58,678 nucleotides of DNA from contig NZ_JAQFJG010000011.1 in NCBI RefSeq assembly GCF_030439915.1, positions 1 to 58,678 on the forward strand. Reading direction: 5' to 3'. This stretch comes from Streptococcus sp. SPS1 (lineage in GTDB: Bacteria; Bacillota; Bacilli; Lactobacillales; Streptococcaceae). This document shows, piece by piece, positions 20,154-30,263 of this stretch. Each line of letters opens with the position of its first letter. Position 1 is the first letter of the stretch. The notes under the pieces are model-generated. The model saw only the letters and a list, made by a program, of their open reading frames with translations, was not told where the DNA came from and made no database searches. Made by a program: the position numbers and the translations under genes.

Positions 20154-20716
20154 AATCCTAACAAACTCAATGCTTTAGTAGTCTGACATGCCAATCTCAT
20201 GAGGTCTTTTTATCATTTTCCATCATATCCTGACGCAAATGTCTACTGATGTCTCTCATCAACTTCATTTCTAGTAAATGAAAATCAAACTCAAAATCTC
20301 ACCGTAGCTTGCTCAAAACACAGCAAGGCAAAGCTGAGCTGATTTAAAAAGATTTTCCAAGAGTATCATCATCAATTTCAGACCATTTTTTATAATAACC
20401 ATTTTATTTTTATCTGTCAAGGTCTTTGAATTCTTTCTTAAACAAGCCTTGTAATCTTTACTTTTGAAGGCTTTATTTTTCCTTACTGACAAGATTTGAG
20501 ACGGTAGGAATCATTGAAAATAACCTAGCCAACATCAAGCACAATCATTTCTCCTTTCTCAATTACACTAAATTGCTTTCCTTCCTCTGGGAAAAGTCCT
20601 CCACTCTACTTATTCACTTAGAAAAAACGCATAATATCAGGTGTTTTATTGTGGGGATATTTACTTCATTTTATCTTGAAATTGATTTTTTCTCAGAATT
20701 CTAGCTTAGGCCATTT
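20154..20716. repeat. gene-free stretch with two decayed repeats
   Basis: No gene is supportable in these 560 bases. 20274-20366 is a degenerate BOX-like copy (starts AATGAAAATCAAACTC, ends GATTTTCCAAGAGTAT). 20624-20642 carries one arm (AAAACGCATAATATCAGG) of the hairpin repeat found complete at 36402 and 40421; its partner arm is missing here. Confidence 0.55.
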
Positions 20717-21565
20717 TTAAAATTCAAATTCTGCAAGCACATCGCGCCCGCTGGTGACTAATTTTGCTCCTTCTTGAATCAAATGATGGCAACCGTCTGA
20801 TAGTCCATCTAAAATACTTCCAGGTATAGCAAAGACATCGCGTCCTTCTTCCATTGCTCGCTCACAGGTAATAAGACTACCTGAGCGCATCTTGGCCTCT
20901 GCTACAATCACGCCACGACAAAGTCCAGCGATGATGCGATTACGGGCAGGAAAATGAAATTTCAGCGGTTGTTCACCAGGTCCATACTCACTGAGAATCA
21001 GATGATCATTGCCGATGTAGTCTTGCAAGCGTTTATTGGCTTTAGGATAAAACACATCCAGTCCTGTTCCAATCACTGCAATGGTTTTTCCGCCATTCTG
21101 AAGAGCTGCCATATGAGCTGCTGTGTCAATGCCCTTGGCTAATCCACTGACGATAACCAGTTCATTTTCCAAGCCCTGAATGACTTTTTCAACTGACTTA
21201 GCTCCCTGTTTGCTACAAGCACGACTGCCCACGACCGCTACCTTAGGAAATTTCAAGATGTCAAGATTTCCCTTGTAAAATAAAAGTACAGGCGCGTCGT
21301 ATATTTCACTCAAATCCCAAGGATAACAGTCGTCTAAAATAGAGAAAGATGGAAATTTTTGAAATTCCTTCTCCAAATGCGCATCATCTATCTGAAAATA
21401 ACGTTCCATAAAAACAGCTGGATTTCGGCAACCTGATATATCTGCAATATCACCTAACAACAGTTCTTGATCGACATTTTCACCATATTCTAGGACATTC
21501 AAAATCTGTTGATTGCTCAAACCTGATTTTTTTAACTTATAGATTTCATAGTTTGTGATTTTCAT
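20717..21565 (-). CDS. dprA: DNA processing protein DprA
   Basis: The RecA loader for single-stranded DNA during natural transformation, which also shuts off ComE-driven competence in pneumococcus. A short N-terminal SAM-like domain is followed by the Rossmann core with VAVVGSRACSKQGAKS, VSGLAKGIDTAAH and FPARNRIIAGLCRGV; it ends at residue 282. I chose ATG 21565 because GGAG lies 7 bases before it; the ATG 12 bases further upstream has no site. A combox lies 34 bases upstream. Confidence 0.97.
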   Translation of the reverse strand: MKITNYEIYKLKKSGLSNQQILNVLEYGENVDQELLLGDIADISGCRNPAVFMERYFQIDDAHLEKEFQKFPSFSILDDCYPWDLSEIYDAPVLLFYKGNLDILKFPKVAVVGSRACSKQGAKSVEKVIQGLENELVIVSGLAKGIDTAAHMAALQNGGKTIAVIGTGLDVFYPKANKRLQDYIGNDHLILSEYGPGEQPLKFHFPARNRIIAGLCRGVIVAEAKMRSGSLITCERAMEEGRDVFAIPGSILDGLSDGCHHLIQEGAKLVTSGRDVLAEFEF

Positions 21566-21598
21566 AAATAACTCCATTTCTTTTTCTACTCATCTATT

Positions 21599-21606
21599 TA
21601 TTCGTA
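21599..21606 (-). promoter_or_regulatory. combox (ComX/SigX promoter) of dprA
   Basis: Minus-strand TACGAATA preceded by a T run is the -10-like box recognised by the competence sigma factor ComX. It sits at the proper distance before dprA, so dprA is a late competence gene here. Confidence 0.85.
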
Positions 21607-21613
21607 AAAAATC

Positions 21614-21645
21614 AAAAAAACATCCGACTATTTCAGCCAGATGTT
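21614..21645 (-). terminator. terminator of the lic1 operon
   Basis: Minus-strand ACATCTGGCT pairs over 10 bases (two G-U) with AGTCGGATGT around a small loop, followed by TTTTTTT. It separates licC from dprA, whose combox begins just beyond its A/T tract. Confidence 0.8.
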
Positions 21646-21652
21646 GGAATCT

Positions 21653-22342
21653 TTAATTTTCGTTTTTAAGAATTTCTTCTAATTTATGATAGTCTTGGAC
21701 ACTATCTATCTCATAGATGCTATTGCCTTCTAATTCTTCAACATAGACATCTAGCTCTTTGATATTGTCCTTAACCATATTGTCCCAATAGAGATCAACA
21801 AATTCACCACTCGCATAAGCCTTGTCGATAAAGCTGACAATCTTTTCTGCTGTTGGAGCATCCCAGAAGGATACACCACTAAGGATGCGACCTGCCTTGC
21901 TATCAACAATGATGTCTTGAACCTTGTAGTCATCTCCATAGACTAAGAACCATTCGTTGGTACAATCTTCACGATAAACACTAAAATAAGTCGAACGAGT
22001 CAAATCATTGCGGAACATATTTTTAAAGAGATAATTATCGGCATCAATAACATAGCTGTTAGCTAATTCTTCTTTTACAAGATAGAGAGAGTAAAAGTTA
22101 TTGTAATCAGCGTATTTATCATTGAAAACGAGGCGAACTCCGTATTTTTCTTTCAAGTAATCGAATTGTTCTTTAAGGTAACCAACGATGATGATGATGT
22201 CATGGATCCCTTTTTCTTTGAGAAACTCAATCTGGTATTCAATCAAAGGTTTTTGATTAACTTGAACCAAGGCTTTAGGGGTATTTTCAGTCATAGGACG
22301 CAAGCGAGTTCCCAATCCCGCTGCTAAAATAATGGCTTTCAC
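21653..22342 (-). CDS. licC: CTP:phosphocholine cytidylyltransferase
   Basis: A 229-residue nucleotidyltransferase making CDP-choline from CTP and phosphocholine for decoration of teichoic acids. N-terminal AAGLGTRLRPMTENTPKALV is the nucleotide-binding signature; VIDADNYLF carries the metal-binding aspartates. It follows licB by 11 bases and ends the lic1 operon. Length and sequence match the streptococcal LicC type. Confidence 0.93.
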   Translation of the reverse strand: MKAIILAAGLGTRLRPMTENTPKALVQVNQKPLIEYQIEFLKEKGIHDIIIIVGYLKEQFDYLKEKYGVRLVFNDKYADYNNFYSLYLVKEELANSYVIDADNYLFKNMFRNDLTRSTYFSVYREDCTNEWFLVYGDDYKVQDIIVDSKAGRILSGVSFWDAPTAEKIVSFIDKAYASGEFVDLYWDNMVKDNIKELDVYVEELEGNSIYEIDSVQDYHKLEEILKNEN

Positions 22343-22353
22343 ACGAATCTCCT

Positions 22354-23232
22354 TTATTCTTTAATAATAATATAAACTCCAGCAATGACGACAAGTGACG
22401 TAATAATTGTCAGCATATCTAGCGGTGCACCTAAGAAAACAACTGCAAACAAGACAGTCCAAACTACATAACTCACGTTCAAGCCTGTAGCCTTGGCTGG
22501 TTGCAAGCGATTGATAGCGATATAATAAGCCAAGTAGGAAATCATATCAAAGGCAGCAAAGACAATCATGAGACCTAGCAATTGTCCATTGGCCACTTCT
22601 GCAAATGACTGATGAGAGAAGAGCACAATCACAAGATAGGACAAGAATGAAGTTACTTGACGGATTAAGAGGGCTTCGATTTCACTCAATTCACTTTCCA
22701 TAGCAAAAGAGCTAAGAACACTCTCACTTCCCCATGCAATGGCACAAACCAAAGCACAAAGAATCCCAATGTAGAAAGAATTAACCTGTTCAACCTTATA
22801 GGTCTGAGCAATAATCCCTCCAATAATCAAGACGATCCCAAACACAGTATTTTTCGAAATCTTGTGCTTCAAAAAGAAGAAAGCCAATAAAACTGAAATC
22901 GCAGGGTAAATAGCCGATACAGATGAAGCTAAGGAACTTCCGATATACTTAACCGCATAAAGATTGGCCTGCATACCGATAGGGCCTGCTAGCAAGGCTC
23001 CGATGATAACACTAACATTGCGAATATTTAAGAAAATTGAGAGACGAACTTTTCCTTCTTTTACCAAGAGAAAAGCTAGTAAGATAAAGATACTCAAGAA
23101 ATCGTGAGCAGCGGCCACCACAAAGGGCGACAAATCTGTAAAAATCGAAAAGATATAAGCACTAATCGTTAGACCTAACCCCCAGAAAATACCTGAGAGT
23201 AAACCAAAAGAAACTCCATTTTTATTTTTCAT
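22354..23232 (-). CDS. licB: choline permease LicB
   Basis: A DMT/EamA-family transporter of 292 residues with about ten membrane helices (GLLSGIFWGLGLTISAYIFS; later GPIGMQANLYAVKYIGSSLA). It imports choline for the lic pathway. ATG 23232 is preceded at close range by GGAGG inside the end of licA, whose last 11 bases it overlaps; the ATG 12 bases upstream is the less likely start. Confidence 0.92.
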   Translation of the reverse strand: MKNKNGVSFGLLSGIFWGLGLTISAYIFSIFTDLSPFVVAAAHDFLSIFILLAFLLVKEGKVRLSIFLNIRNVSVIIGALLAGPIGMQANLYAVKYIGSSLASSVSAIYPAISVLLAFFFLKHKISKNTVFGIVLIIGGIIAQTYKVEQVNSFYIGILCALVCAIAWGSESVLSSFAMESELSEIEALLIRQVTSFLSYLVIVLFSHQSFAEVANGQLLGLMIVFAAFDMISYLAYYIAINRLQPAKATGLNVSYVVWTVLFAVVFLGAPLDMLTIITSLVVIAGVYIIIKE

Positions 23233-24091
23233 CTGAACCTCCATAATTAGCTAGACCTTTAACAGCTCTTTGGTAACGACTCACACCATAGTCACCAAAG
23301 TCTGCACCTTGCTCTTCTTTGTAGACTGTCCATAGACTCCAAATAGCATCTTGCAAAATTTTATAGATGGCAATCTTTTCACGAGAGACAGGTGTTTGCT
23401 CACTCTCATAGTGAGATAAGAAAGCATCTTCCTCTTGGGGAGTGAATTCGGACTCTAAGAAGAGAGCAGCCAAATCCCACATTGGATCATTCATTGATGA
23501 ATATTCCCAGTCAATCAAATAAAGTCGTCCTTGAGGTGATTCGATAAAGTTTTCAGGCACCAAATCGATATGACAAGATTTTCTGTCAACACCTAAGTCA
23601 GCCAGTCTTTTCTCTAAAGAGAAGACTTCTTCTCGAACAGCTTGATAGTTGGCATAAGGGATTTTTTCTTCAATCAAGGATTCGTATTTTTTGATTTCTT
23701 CAAAAGGAGCAAATTCTCCTCTTAATTCCTTACCAGAAGCATGAATAGTTTGCAATATTGGAACAATTTTATCAAATTTGGTCTTAATTGAAGTCGCATC
23801 AAGTGTGATAGCAGATTCGATATACTCATTTACTTTGATACCAGCTTCAATATCAAAAAGATAATTTTTTACATCTAAGTCTAAATCCTTTAGTAGTTCA
23901 AGATTGTACTTTTCATCTTGACGATTGATCAGTTTTTCTGTCCCTTTACCAAAGAATTTAACAATGTATTGCTTATTTGTTGTTTTGACCAAATAGTTTT
24001 GATTGGTCATTCCCCCCAGTTGTTCAACACTGAGGACTTCCTCTTCTTGACTAAGTAGGGAAGAAATTTTCTCTTTAATGATTTTCTCCAC
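23222..24091 (-). CDS. licA: choline kinase
   Basis: A 289-residue kinase of the choline/aminoglycoside kinase fold that phosphorylates choline. Brenner motif CHIDLVPENFI with metal-binding LIDWEYSSMNDPMWDLAALF, and N-terminal GGMTNQNYLV. It lies between tarJ (16-base gap) and licB (overlap), so uptake, phosphorylation and activation of choline are encoded side by side. Confidence 0.94.
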   Translation of the reverse strand: MEKIIKEKISSLLSQEEEVLSVEQLGGMTNQNYLVKTTNKQYIVKFFGKGTEKLINRQDEKYNLELLKDLDLDVKNYLFDIEAGIKVNEYIESAITLDATSIKTKFDKIVPILQTIHASGKELRGEFAPFEEIKKYESLIEEKIPYANYQAVREEVFSLEKRLADLGVDRKSCHIDLVPENFIESPQGRLYLIDWEYSSMNDPMWDLAALFLESEFTPQEEDAFLSHYESEQTPVSREKIAIYKILQDAIWSLWTVYKEEQGADFGDYGVSRYQRAVKGLANYGGSDEK

Positions 24092-24107
24092 AATTAACCT
24101 CCAGCAC

Positions 24108-25130
24108 TTATACTTCCCACTTAAACACAGTTTTAAAGGCTGTGTTTAAATCGGTCGCAAAGACACGGTGAATATCTTTAATTTCTCTTACAGGTTCTTC
24201 TAGATAAAGGATATTTTTAAGACGATTGGCGAATTTCTTGACTTCCATCATTTGGATGGCATTTTCAAAATCAATGCGACCAGAACGAGAGGAACCAACC
24301 AAGAGCAAGCCTTTTTCTAAGGCATCGCGTGTATTGAGATTGACTTTATACTCGCTAACGCCCATCATGAGAATCGTTCCCTGAGGACGAATGTAGCGAA
24401 TCAGGTCATTTATAGCCGGTCCAGTACCATTACCACCACAACACTCAAAAGCATGGTCAAAGGCCAAATCTTCAGGAATATTATCCGTAATATAGCATTC
24501 TTTGGCAAAAGAGAAGAGTTCCAACTTTTCCCAATGACGACCAATAACCACAATCTCTGCTTCTGGCAAAGTATAGTTGATAATATTGGCAACCACAAAA
24601 GCTAAACTTCCATCTCCGATAACGGCGATTCGGTCCCGCTTGCTATGAGCAAGAGTCAATAGACGATTCATAGCGTGCATGCCGACACTGACAAACTCTG
24701 TAATGGCTGCAACCGTATCTTCGATAGCATCATAAGCCACCACACGATCTTTAGGAAGAGAAACAAATTCTCTCATAAAGCCATCAAAGCCACTAGACAA
24801 GAAATGGGTTCCTGTCATGTAGTTTTCATAGAATTCTTCATCGCTCTGCATAGGAGGCTGATTAGGAATCATGACAACTTTTTGACCAACCTCATAGGTT
24901 CCCGTCGGGTCAGAAATAACGGTTCCACATGACTCGTGAATCATTGCCATTGGAAGCTTTTTATTCAAAATCTTGGGATCACGTTTTCCCTGGTAGTAAC
25001 GCTGATCCGCATGACAGACCGCCATATAATTAGGACGGATGAGGATATGATTTTCTTGGTCAATAGCCTCTTCCTGGTATTTGACATTGATAAACTTGGG
25101 CTTTGTCAGTTGATAAATTTGATTAATCAT
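24108..25130 (-). CDS. tarJ: ribulose-5-phosphate reductase TarJ
   Basis: A 340-residue medium-chain alcohol dehydrogenase that reduces ribulose-5-phosphate to ribitol-5-phosphate. Catalytic-zinc region NYMAVCHADQRYYQG with IHESCGTV, and cofactor region VIGDGSLAFVVANI. I chose ATG 25130, 4 bases after the tarI stop; an upstream TTG would lie inside tarI. With TarI it supplies CDP-ribitol for teichoic acid. Confidence 0.9.
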   Translation of the reverse strand: MINQIYQLTKPKFINVKYQEEAIDQENHILIRPNYMAVCHADQRYYQGKRDPKILNKKLPMAMIHESCGTVISDPTGTYEVGQKVVMIPNQPPMQSDEEFYENYMTGTHFLSSGFDGFMREFVSLPKDRVVAYDAIEDTVAAITEFVSVGMHAMNRLLTLAHSKRDRIAVIGDGSLAFVVANIINYTLPEAEIVVIGRHWEKLELFSFAKECYITDNIPEDLAFDHAFECCGGNGTGPAINDLIRYIRPQGTILMMGVSEYKVNLNTRDALEKGLLLVGSSRSGRIDFENAIQMMEVKKFANRLKNILYLEEPVREIKDIHRVFATDLNTAFKTVFKWEV

Positions 25131-25134
25131 ATCA

Positions 25135-25842
25135 CTAGTCTTTCTCAATCATACTTTTTGCAATCTTCAAATCTGTTACGGTTGTAATCTTCAGATTTGA
25201 GTATTCACCCTTCGCCAAGGCCACATCTTTTCCTTTAATGACAAAGATTTTACATGCATCTGTCAAGATTTCCTTCTCTTCAGCAGAGAGAGAGCCATAA
25301 AGGTCCATGAAGTCCTTGCAACGGAATGTTTGAGGTGTTTGTCCTTGATAAAGGTGAGCACGATTTGGAATATCTGTAATAAATTGACCATTGGTACTTT
25401 CAACGATAGTATCAACCGCTTCTACCACTGTGTCCACTGCGTCATGATTTTGGGCAAGTTTAATATTGTCTTGAATCATGCGAAGTGTAATAAATGGACG
25501 AACAGAATCGTGGGTAACAACGATATCCTCTGGAGTAAGCGGACGATAAGCATCAATGGCTTCAATGATTTTCTCAATACTCGTATTACGGTCAGCACCA
25601 CCCTTTGTAATGATGATACGTTCCTTATGAAGAGGAAGATATTTATCTACAAGATCTTCTGCATGAGAAACCCAGTCTCCATGAACCCCAACTACAATTT
25701 TTTCAATACTTGGTTCCAAGACAAATTTTTCAATTGTATGAATCAAAATAGGTCGATCACCTAGCTCTAAAAATTGTTTTGGCAAGTTACTGATTCCCAT
25801 GCGTGTGCCAGTTCCACCAGCAAGAATTCCTGCATAAATCAT
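25135..25842 (-). CDS. tarI: ribitol-5-phosphate cytidylyltransferase TarI
   Basis: A 235-residue IspD-like cytidylyltransferase: N-terminal GGTGTRMGISNLPKQFLELG and HDSVRPFITLRMI. It activates ribitol-5-phosphate with CTP. First gene of the lic1 operon, with an AAAGGAGA site and a promoter 40-50 bases upstream. Confidence 0.92.
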   Translation of the reverse strand: MIYAGILAGGTGTRMGISNLPKQFLELGDRPILIHTIEKFVLEPSIEKIVVGVHGDWVSHAEDLVDKYLPLHKERIIITKGGADRNTSIEKIIEAIDAYRPLTPEDIVVTHDSVRPFITLRMIQDNIKLAQNHDAVDTVVEAVDTIVESTNGQFITDIPNRAHLYQGQTPQTFRCKDFMDLYGSLSAEEKEILTDACKIFVIKGKDVALAKGEYSNLKITTVTDLKIAKSMIEKD

Positions 25843-25883
25843 CTATTTTCTCCTTTGTCTTACTAAAAAAACTTATTCTCTCT

Positions 25884-25892
25884 ATTATACCA
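25884..25892 (-). promoter_or_regulatory. lic1 operon promoter (extended -10)
   Basis: Minus-strand TGGTATAAT is an extended -10 box. No good -35 is seen at 17 bases (TTTCAT region), as is common for TG-type promoters. It drives tarI-tarJ-licA-licB-licC. Confidence 0.65.
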
Positions 25893-26116
25893 CAATCTAG
25901 TCCTATCATGAAAGAAATACCGGCCCTCCCGTTCTAGAATAGGAGGGTTAAGCAGTTCTCTTATTCAAAGAAACTAGTCCATTTCTAGTAATGACTAGGA
26001 ATTCTGTAGTCATTACCAATAAATGGCTGTGAAATTTTAGAGTTCTTCAGAATAATATACTTTCCTTAAAGAAAACTTAAAATTAAGATTTGAAACTTCA
26101 AAGTGATTACTTGACT

Positions 26117-26223
26117 TATACTCAATGAAAATCAAAAAGCAAACTAGGAAGCTAGCCGTAAGCTGTACTTGAGTACGGTAAGGCGACGCTGACGTGGTTT
26201 GAATTTGATTTTCGAAGAGTATT
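26117..26223 (-). repeat. BOX element, inverted
   Basis: Reads TATACTCAATGAAAATC at one end and GATTTTCGAAGAGTAT at the other, with GGTAAGGCGACGCTGACG, the core used by the BOX-A1R typing primer. Opposite orientation to the copies at 16.5 and 20.1 kb. It lies in the tarI-carB gap. Confidence 0.9.
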
Positions 26224-26287
26224 ACTGCCCTTCATTTCTTATTAGCTGACTTTATGATATAAATACGAATGGGCTCGGGACAAGTAT

Positions 26288-26424
26288 TTAAAATAAAAAA
26301 TAACTAACTGCCACAAGAGCTCCAGACCCCAAAAATGCTTTTAGTTTTTGCCAAAATGATTGTTATTCGGAGTTTCAATAGATTGATTGATCTCAGAAAG
26401 AGAGACCTTCTTGTAAGAAGACAT
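26288..26424 (-). pseudogene. 5' remnant of an Nramp-type metal transporter gene (mntH-like)
   Basis: From ATG 26424 the minus strand reads MSSYKKVSLSEINQSIETPN then NNHF, and after loss of one base continues WQKLKAFLGSGALVAVSY before a stop. ETPNNNHFWQKLKAFLGPGALVAVGY-like sequence (here split by the frameshift) is the N-terminus of Nramp/MntH manganese transporters. The conserved DPGN segment that should follow is gone. A TATAAT box lies about 100 bases upstream. The gene is both frameshifted and truncated. Confidence 0.7.
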
Positions 26425-26586
26425 AGGAATATTCACTTTCTAATCTTGTCTTTACCTAGTTTATTAATGGGATTTTGAAAATATAATGAAAATAATTTCC
26501 TATTTCCAATTTATTCTTATTATATCAAATTTTGAAATGATTCTTAAAGAAAGCATGATAGTTAAAACAAGCAAAATCAGTATCGC

Positions 26587-26616
26587 AAAAGCCAGCGTTT
26601 TCTGACGCTGGCTTTA
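26587..26616. terminator. terminator after carB
   Basis: AAAGCCAGCGT and ACGCTGGCTTT form a GC-rich perfect stem with a small loop, A/T tracts on both sides. It lies 24 bases after the carB stop. Confidence 0.85.
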
Positions 26617-26639
26617 AAACCGTGAAAAATTTTTCTCAA

Positions 26640-29600
26640 CTAGATTGCTTCTGTGACAAAACTACGGCTTTCCAGCACTTTGAGCATGGCATTGGCTGTA
26701 TCTAGGGCTGTAAAGAGGGGCACTCCGTGTTCAATGGCTGAACGGCGGATTTGCTCACCATCTTCGTCAGCAGTTCGTTTGGTTCCTACTGTGTTAATGA
26801 TAGCTTGAATTCTTCCTTTGCGAACAAAGCTTGGGATATCCTGATCGTCATCACCTATCTTACCAACTGGTTGAGCTTGCAGGCCATTACTAGCAAAGAA
26901 GGCTGCTGTCCCTTCTGTCGCGAGGATTCCATAGCCAATATTTTGGAAACGACGAGCCAAGTTCAAGGCTTCTTCTTTGGCATCATCAGCGATGGTAAAT
27001 ACAACGTTACCAAAAGTTGGCAAGTGGAGGTAAGAAGCTTCAAAGACTTTATAGAGAGCTTTTTCCAAAGTCGTATCAGAACCCATAACTTCCCCTGTTG
27101 ACTTCATTTCAGGACCAAGTAAGCTGTCTACCTTAGCTAGTTTGGTAAAGGAGAAGACAGGTGCCTTGATATGAACGCGAGTGCTTTCAGGGTAAAGTCC
27201 ATCTTGGTAGCCAAGTTCTGATAAACTTTGACCAAGAATGAGCTTAGTCGCTACTTGAGCCATAGGAATATTGGTCACCTTAGAAAGGAATGGAACGGTA
27301 CGGCTGGCACGTGGATTGACCTCAATAACATAGACTTTTTCATCCTTGATAACAAACTGGATGTTCATCATTCCAAGGCAGTTAAGACCGATTGCTAGGC
27401 GTTTTGTGTAGTCTGCAATGGTTTCCTGAACCTTTTGCGACAAGGTTTGTGGTGGGTAAACGGCCATTGAGTCACCTGAGTGGACACCGGCACGTTCGAT
27501 ATGTTCCATGATACCAGGGATAAGGACATTTTCACCGTCTGAAATGGCATCAACTTCGCACTCCTGACCAACAATGTAAGAATCGACAAGAACTGGGTGA
27601 TCTGGACTAGCTTTAACAGCGGTACGCATGTAAGACCGAAGGTCTTCCTCATTTTCCACGATTTCCATGGCACGTCCACCTAAAACATAAGACGGGCGAA
27701 CGAGAACTGGGAAACCAATCTTGCGAGCTGCAAGCACAGCTTCTTCTTCATTGGTAGCCGTTTGACCAGGTGGCTGTGGAATATCTAAGTCTTTGAGAGC
27801 TTGCTCAAAGAGGTCACGGTCTTCAGCCCGATCCAAGTCAGCAACCTGTGTTCCAAGGATGGTCACACCTGCTTTTGCCAGTGGTTCAGCTAGGTTGATG
27901 GCTGTTTGACCACCAAACTGAACAATAACCCCTTTTGGTTGCTCCAAGTCAATGACGTTCATAACATCTTCGAATGTCAATGGCTCAAAGTAAAGTTTAT
28001 CTGATACAGAGAAGTCGGTTGAAACGGTCTCTGGGTTTGAATTCATGATAATAGCTTCATAGCCAGCTGCCTGAATAGCCTTAACTGAATGAACAGTTGC
28101 GTAGTCAAACTCGACCCCTTGACCGATACGAATTGGACCAGAACCTAGAACTAGAACGGATTCCTTATCAGACTTGATAGACTCATTTTCCCAACCATAG
28201 GTTGAATAGAAGTATGGTGTTTCAGAGTCAAATTCTGCCGCACAAGTATCTACCATCTTGTAGACTGGGACAATCTTGTTTTCCAAGCGAAGCTGGCGAA
28301 CTTGGTCTGCAGTCGTTTCCCAAAGTTCAGCAATCTTACGGTCTGAAAATCCATTGAGTTTGGCAGTTTTCAAAACGTCTAGATCTTGTGGATGAGCTCC
28401 CAACTTCTGTTCAATTTCAAAGATATGCAAGAGTTTATCCAGATAGAAGATATCAATCTTAGTCAATTCAGCAATTTCTTCTGGTGTGTAGCCACGACGA
28501 ATTGCTTCTGATACATAGAAGAGACGGTCATCCTGGGCTTTGACTACTTTTTCAATCAAGTAATCATCAGAAACTGCTGCAAGTTCAGGCATTTCATTGT
28601 GATGAACACCAATTTCAAGTGAACGACAAGCTTTAAGAAGTGACTCTTCGATGTTGCGACCGATTGCCATGACTTCTCCAGTCGCCTTCATCTGGGTACC
28701 AAGACGGCGCTCACCTTTTTCAAACTTGTCAAATGGGAAACGAGGAATCTTGGCAACCACGTAGTCAAGGGCAGGCTCAAACATGGCATAGGTTGAACCT
28801 GTAACTGGGTTAATAACCTCATCCAAGGTCAAACCTACTGCAATCTTAGCAGCCAATTTTGCAATCGGATACCCTGTCGCCTTAGATGCCAGGGCTGAAG
28901 AACGCGATACACGAGGGTTTACTTCGATAACATAGTACTTAAAACTGTGTGGGTCAAGGGCCAGCTGAACATTACATCCACCTTCAATCTTAAGGGCACG
29001 AATAATGCTCAAGCTTGCGTCACGAAGCATTTGGTTTTCATAGTCTGACATGGTTTGGGCAGGGGCAAATACAATGGAATCCCCTGTGTGAATCCCAACT
29101 GGGTCAAAGTTTTCCATGTTACAAACAACCAAAGCATTGTCAGCTGAATCACGCATCACTTCGTACTCAATTTCCTTGAAACCTGCGATTGAACGCTCAA
29201 TCAAACATTGGGTAACAGGTGACAATTTCAATCCATTTTCAGCGATTTCACGCAATTCTTCCTCATTAGCACACATACCACCACCAGTACCACCAAGTGT
29301 AAAGGCTGGACGAACGATGACTGGGTAGCCAATTGTTGCTGCAAAGGCAACAGCTTCTTCAACTGTATTAACAATTTCAGATTCAGGAATTGGTTGCTCA
29401 AGTTCCTCCATCAATTGTTTAAAGAGGTCACGGTCCTCCGCTTGGTCAATGGCAGATAATTTAGTTCCCAGAAGCTCAACACCAAGCTCATCAAGAATAC
29501 CATTTTTAGATAATTCCATGGCCATGTTGAGACCTGTCTGACCACCAAGGGTTGGTAGCAAGGCATCTGGACGTTCCTTACGAAGAATACGTGTCACAAA

Positions 29601-29816
29601 CTCAAGTGTAATCGGTTCAATATAAACCTTGTCCGCAATTTCCTTATCCGTCATGATAGTTGCAGGATTTGAGTTAACCAAAACAACCTCATAACCTTCC
29701 TCTTTCAACGACAAGCAAGCCTGGGTCCCAGCGTAGTCAAACTCAGCAGCCTGACCAATAATAATCGGACCAGAACCAATCACCATAATTTTTTGAATAT
29801 CAGTACGTTTAGGCAT
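26640..29816 (-). CDS. carB: carbamoyl phosphate synthase, large subunit
   Basis: A 1058-residue enzyme with two homologous ATP-grasp halves ([20 protein letters not shown] near residue 10 and [20 protein letters not shown] near 555) and a C-terminal methylglyoxal-synthase-like allosteric domain (about 930-1058). It makes carbamoyl phosphate from bicarbonate, ATP and ammonia delivered by CarA. Intact. Unusually far (447 bases) from carA, with structured DNA between them. Confidence 0.97.
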   Translation of the reverse strand: MPKRTDIQKIMVIGSGPIIIGQAAEFDYAGTQACLSLKEEGYEVVLVNSNPATIMTDKEIADKVYIEPITLEFVTRILRKERPDALLPTLGGQTGLNMAMELSKNGILDELGVELLGTKLSAIDQAEDRDLFKQLMEELEQPIPESEIVNTVEEAVAFAATIGYPVIVRPAFTLGGTGGGMCANEEELREIAENGLKLSPVTQCLIERSIAGFKEIEYEVMRDSADNALVVCNMENFDPVGIHTGDSIVFAPAQTMSDYENQMLRDASLSIIRALKIEGGCNVQLALDPHSFKYYVIEVNPRVSRSSALASKATGYPIAKLAAKIAVGLTLDEVINPVTGSTYAMFEPALDYVVAKIPRFPFDKFEKGERRLGTQMKATGEVMAIGRNIEESLLKACRSLEIGVHHNEMPELAAVSDDYLIEKVVKAQDDRLFYVSEAIRRGYTPEEIAELTKIDIFYLDKLLHIFEIEQKLGAHPQDLDVLKTAKLNGFSDRKIAELWETTADQVRQLRLENKIVPVYKMVDTCAAEFDSETPYFYSTYGWENESIKSDKESVLVLGSGPIRIGQGVEFDYATVHSVKAIQAAGYEAIIMNSNPETVSTDFSVSDKLYFEPLTFEDVMNVIDLEQPKGVIVQFGGQTAINLAEPLAKAGVTILGTQVADLDRAEDRDLFEQALKDLDIPQPPGQTATNEEEAVLAARKIGFPVLVRPSYVLGGRAMEIVENEEDLRSYMRTAVKASPDHPVLVDSYIVGQECEVDAISDGENVLIPGIMEHIERAGVHSGDSMAVYPPQTLSQKVQETIADYTKRLAIGLNCLGMMNIQFVIKDEKVYVIEVNPRASRTVPFLSKVTNIPMAQVATKLILGQSLSELGYQDGLYPESTRVHIKAPVFSFTKLAKVDSLLGPEMKSTGEVMGSDTTLEKALYKVFEASYLHLPTFGNVVFTIADDAKEEALNLARRFQNIGYGILATEGTAAFFASNGLQAQPVGKIGDDDQDIPSFVRKGRIQAIINTVGTKRTADEDGEQIRRSAIEHGVPLFTALDTANAMLKVLESRSFVTEAI

Positions 29817-30263
29817 AGTTTATGATACAAAGCCCGTAAAGAACACAGTGAAAATAGGAAACTCGGTGCAGACGCCTTCAGCGTCAAGACGATGTTTATC
29901 TTTTTCACATAGTTCTTAGGGCGTGTTCACTTCCGCGAACAATGTATCTTCTCCTTTCTATTCGTCGCCTCACAGAGCGACATTAAATAAATTCTCCGAC
30001 GATTTTTTAGCGAAACGATACTTTTCGGTAAAAAATCTAGTGCAGGGAGTTTTTAGTTCGCCTGACAGCGACTAAAAGAAACGACCTGCCTTTCTATTCG
30101 TCGCCTCACAGGGCGACATTAAATAAGATATAAAGGACGAATAGAAAGCGATTGAATTTTAGGAAACCAAGGAAGGATTGACAATCCAAGTTGGTTTCCT
30201 AAAATTCCGAGCTTTCCGTCAGTGTTCAGTTACATAAATTCTCCGAAGAGCTTTTACTCGTTC
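29817..30263 (-). repeat. structured spacer between carA and carB
   Basis: No gene is seen. (i) 30154-30170 and 30191-30207 are perfect 17-bp inverted arms around a second inverted pair GGATTG/CAATCC; GAAAGC (30144-30149) and GCTTTC (30211-30216) extend the stem outward. (ii) A 38-bp unit starting CCTTTCTATTCGTCGCCTCA occurs at 29953-29990 and 30089-30126 with one difference. (iii) 13 bases of that unit (30090-30102) are complementary to 30136-30148, which overlaps the base of stem (i), so the two folds compete. (iv) 29839-29855 and 29902-29920 form an imperfect hairpin before carB. Confidence 0.7.
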
